This document shows positions 22,706 to 23,371 of a stretch of DNA of 23,371 nucleotides, piece after piece. Under the pieces are notes generated by a model, which was given only the letters and a program-made list of their open reading frames with translations, was not told where the DNA came from and made no database searches. Numbering within the stretch: position 1 is the stretch's first letter; the number at the start of each line of letters is the position of its first letter. Made by a program: the position numbers and the translations under genes. This DNA comes from Nitrogeniibacter sp050293885 (GTDB lineage: Bacteria; Pseudomonadota; Gammaproteobacteria; Burkholderiales; Rhodocyclaceae), in NCBI GenBank assembly GCA_050293885.1, contig JBNKNO010000051.1, forward strand, positions 1 through 23,371. Reading direction: 5' to 3'.

Positions 22706-23371
22706 TTAAAGTAGCAGAAGGTAGCGCTCGTTGAGCAGCTTGCCGAAGAACAATGCAAGCAGGCCGGCGGCGGCCAGATAGGGGCCGAAAGGGATGGGGT
22801 TGTCCTTGCCGTGGCGGGAAAACACGATCAGGCCGATGCCAACCGTTGCGCCCACGACGGACGAAAGCAAAATGGTCAAGGGCAGCATTTGCCAGCCAAG
22901 CCACGCGCCGATGGCGGCAAGCAGCTTGAAATCCCCATAGCCCATGCCTTCTTTCCCGGTGACCAGACGGAATGCATGGAACACGAGCCACAGGCTCATG
23001 TAGCCAGCAACAGCGCCGATCACGGCATCGGGTAGCGATGCGAACGTTCCATTCACATTGAACAGCAGCCCGACCCAGATCAGCGGCAGGGTGATGTTGT
23101 CGGGCAGCAACTGGGTGTCGAGATCGATAAAGGTCAGTGCGATCAACGCCCAGATGAATAGCAGGGCGCCCGCAATGGTCAGCGGGTCGGCAAAGTGCCA
23201 TGCCGCCAGACCCGAGAGTGCGGCCGTGACCAGTTCGATCAGCGGATATCGACCGCTGATGGGTGCCGCACAGTGGCGACATTTGCCGCGCAAGATCAGG
23301 AAGCTGATGACGGGGATGTTGTCGAGCGAGCCGACTTGTGTGCCGCAATGGGGGCAGCGTGATCGCGGCGT
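22706..23371 (-). CDS. pilD: Prepilin peptidase (A24 family), 5' end outside window
   Basis: The frame is open from the stop at 22706 to the right edge, so the N terminus is missing. CPHCG near the edge and CRHCA 26 residues later form the four-Cys zinc site of type IV prepilin peptidases. FIDLDTQLLPD carries the first catalytic Asp, and GMGYGDFKLLAAIGAWLG carries the GxGD catalytic motif. Six or so membrane helices are visible. The enzyme cleaves and N-methylates prepilins at the inner membrane. In these bacteria it normally follows pilB and pilC. It ends 101 bases before fmdB with no clear terminator. An internal TTG near 23293 is not a start, since the zinc site continues upstream of it. 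Confidence 0.93.
   Translation of the reverse strand, partial: TPRSRCPHCGTQVGSLDNIPVISFLILRGKCRHCAAPISGRYPLIELVTAALSGLAAWHFADPLTIAGALLFIWALIALTFIDLDTQLLPDNITLPLIWVGLLFNVNGTFASLPDAVIGAVAGYMSLWLVFHAFRLVTGKEGMGYGDFKLLAAIGAWLGWQMLPLTILLSSVVGATVGIGLIVFSRHGKDNPIPFGPYLAAAGLLALFFGKLLNERYLLLL

Noticed and set aside
1..23371. CRISPR arrays, tRNA or rRNA genes, insertion sequences, prophage or integrative-element ends
   Set aside because: No regularly spaced repeats, cloverleaf-like sequences, transposase or integrase motifs or flanking direct repeats were noticed on either strand.

Overview
This is a GC-rich bacterial chromosome segment, most likely from a betaproteobacterium near the Rhodocyclales (Zoogloea/Azoarcus/Thauera type). 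The evidence is the family content: an exosortase A (XrtA, PEP-CTERM) accessory gene set, the housekeeping run fmdB - DUF502 - aspS, nudB close by, and an AspRS with residues typical of nondiscriminating enzymes. No tRNA, rRNA, CRISPR array, transposase or integrase was seen, and no gene-free stretch exceeds about 245 bases.

Region 1 (1-9135, all minus) is one long polysaccharide/XrtA operon. In transcription order it encodes a Wzx-type flippase, an ATP-grasp protein fused to a low-molecular-weight tyrosine phosphatase, a family 2 glycosyltransferase, a sulfotransferase-like protein, XrtA hydrolase 1, an acyl carrier protein, XrtA hydrolase 2, a fold-type III PLP decarboxylase, and an asparagine-synthetase-like protein cut by the left edge. 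Several junctions are ATGA overlaps or gaps of a few to a few tens of bases.

Region 2 (9136-14008, plus) is divergent from it: an XrtA-type AMP-forming ligase, a second carrier protein, a secreted TPR protein and a second, paralogous ligase. The window therefore holds two ligases and two carrier proteins. With the decarboxylase, ATP-grasp protein, hydrolases and asparagine-synthetase-like protein they look like a carrier-protein-tethered route to a small amine or amide group that decorates an exopolysaccharide. This is a hypothesis, modelled on the known BtrI/BtrJ/BtrK chemistry of butirosin biosynthesis. The gaps around the second carrier protein are rich in perfect inverted repeats.

Region 3 (14041-18071, minus) holds argB, a secreted beta-helix protein, an Hsp20 chaperone with a clear terminator, and a tightly overlapped trio: barnase-like lipoprotein RNase, barstar-like inhibitor, and nudB. 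Region 4 (18128-23371, minus) holds a TPR response regulator with a degenerate receiver domain, aspS with a strong terminator, a DUF502 membrane protein, an FmdB zinc-ribbon protein and a prepilin peptidase cut by the right edge.

The individual XrtA-associated families are already known. The parts that look least routine are the ATP-grasp/phosphatase fusion, the doubled ligase-carrier module, and the hairpin-rich spacers.
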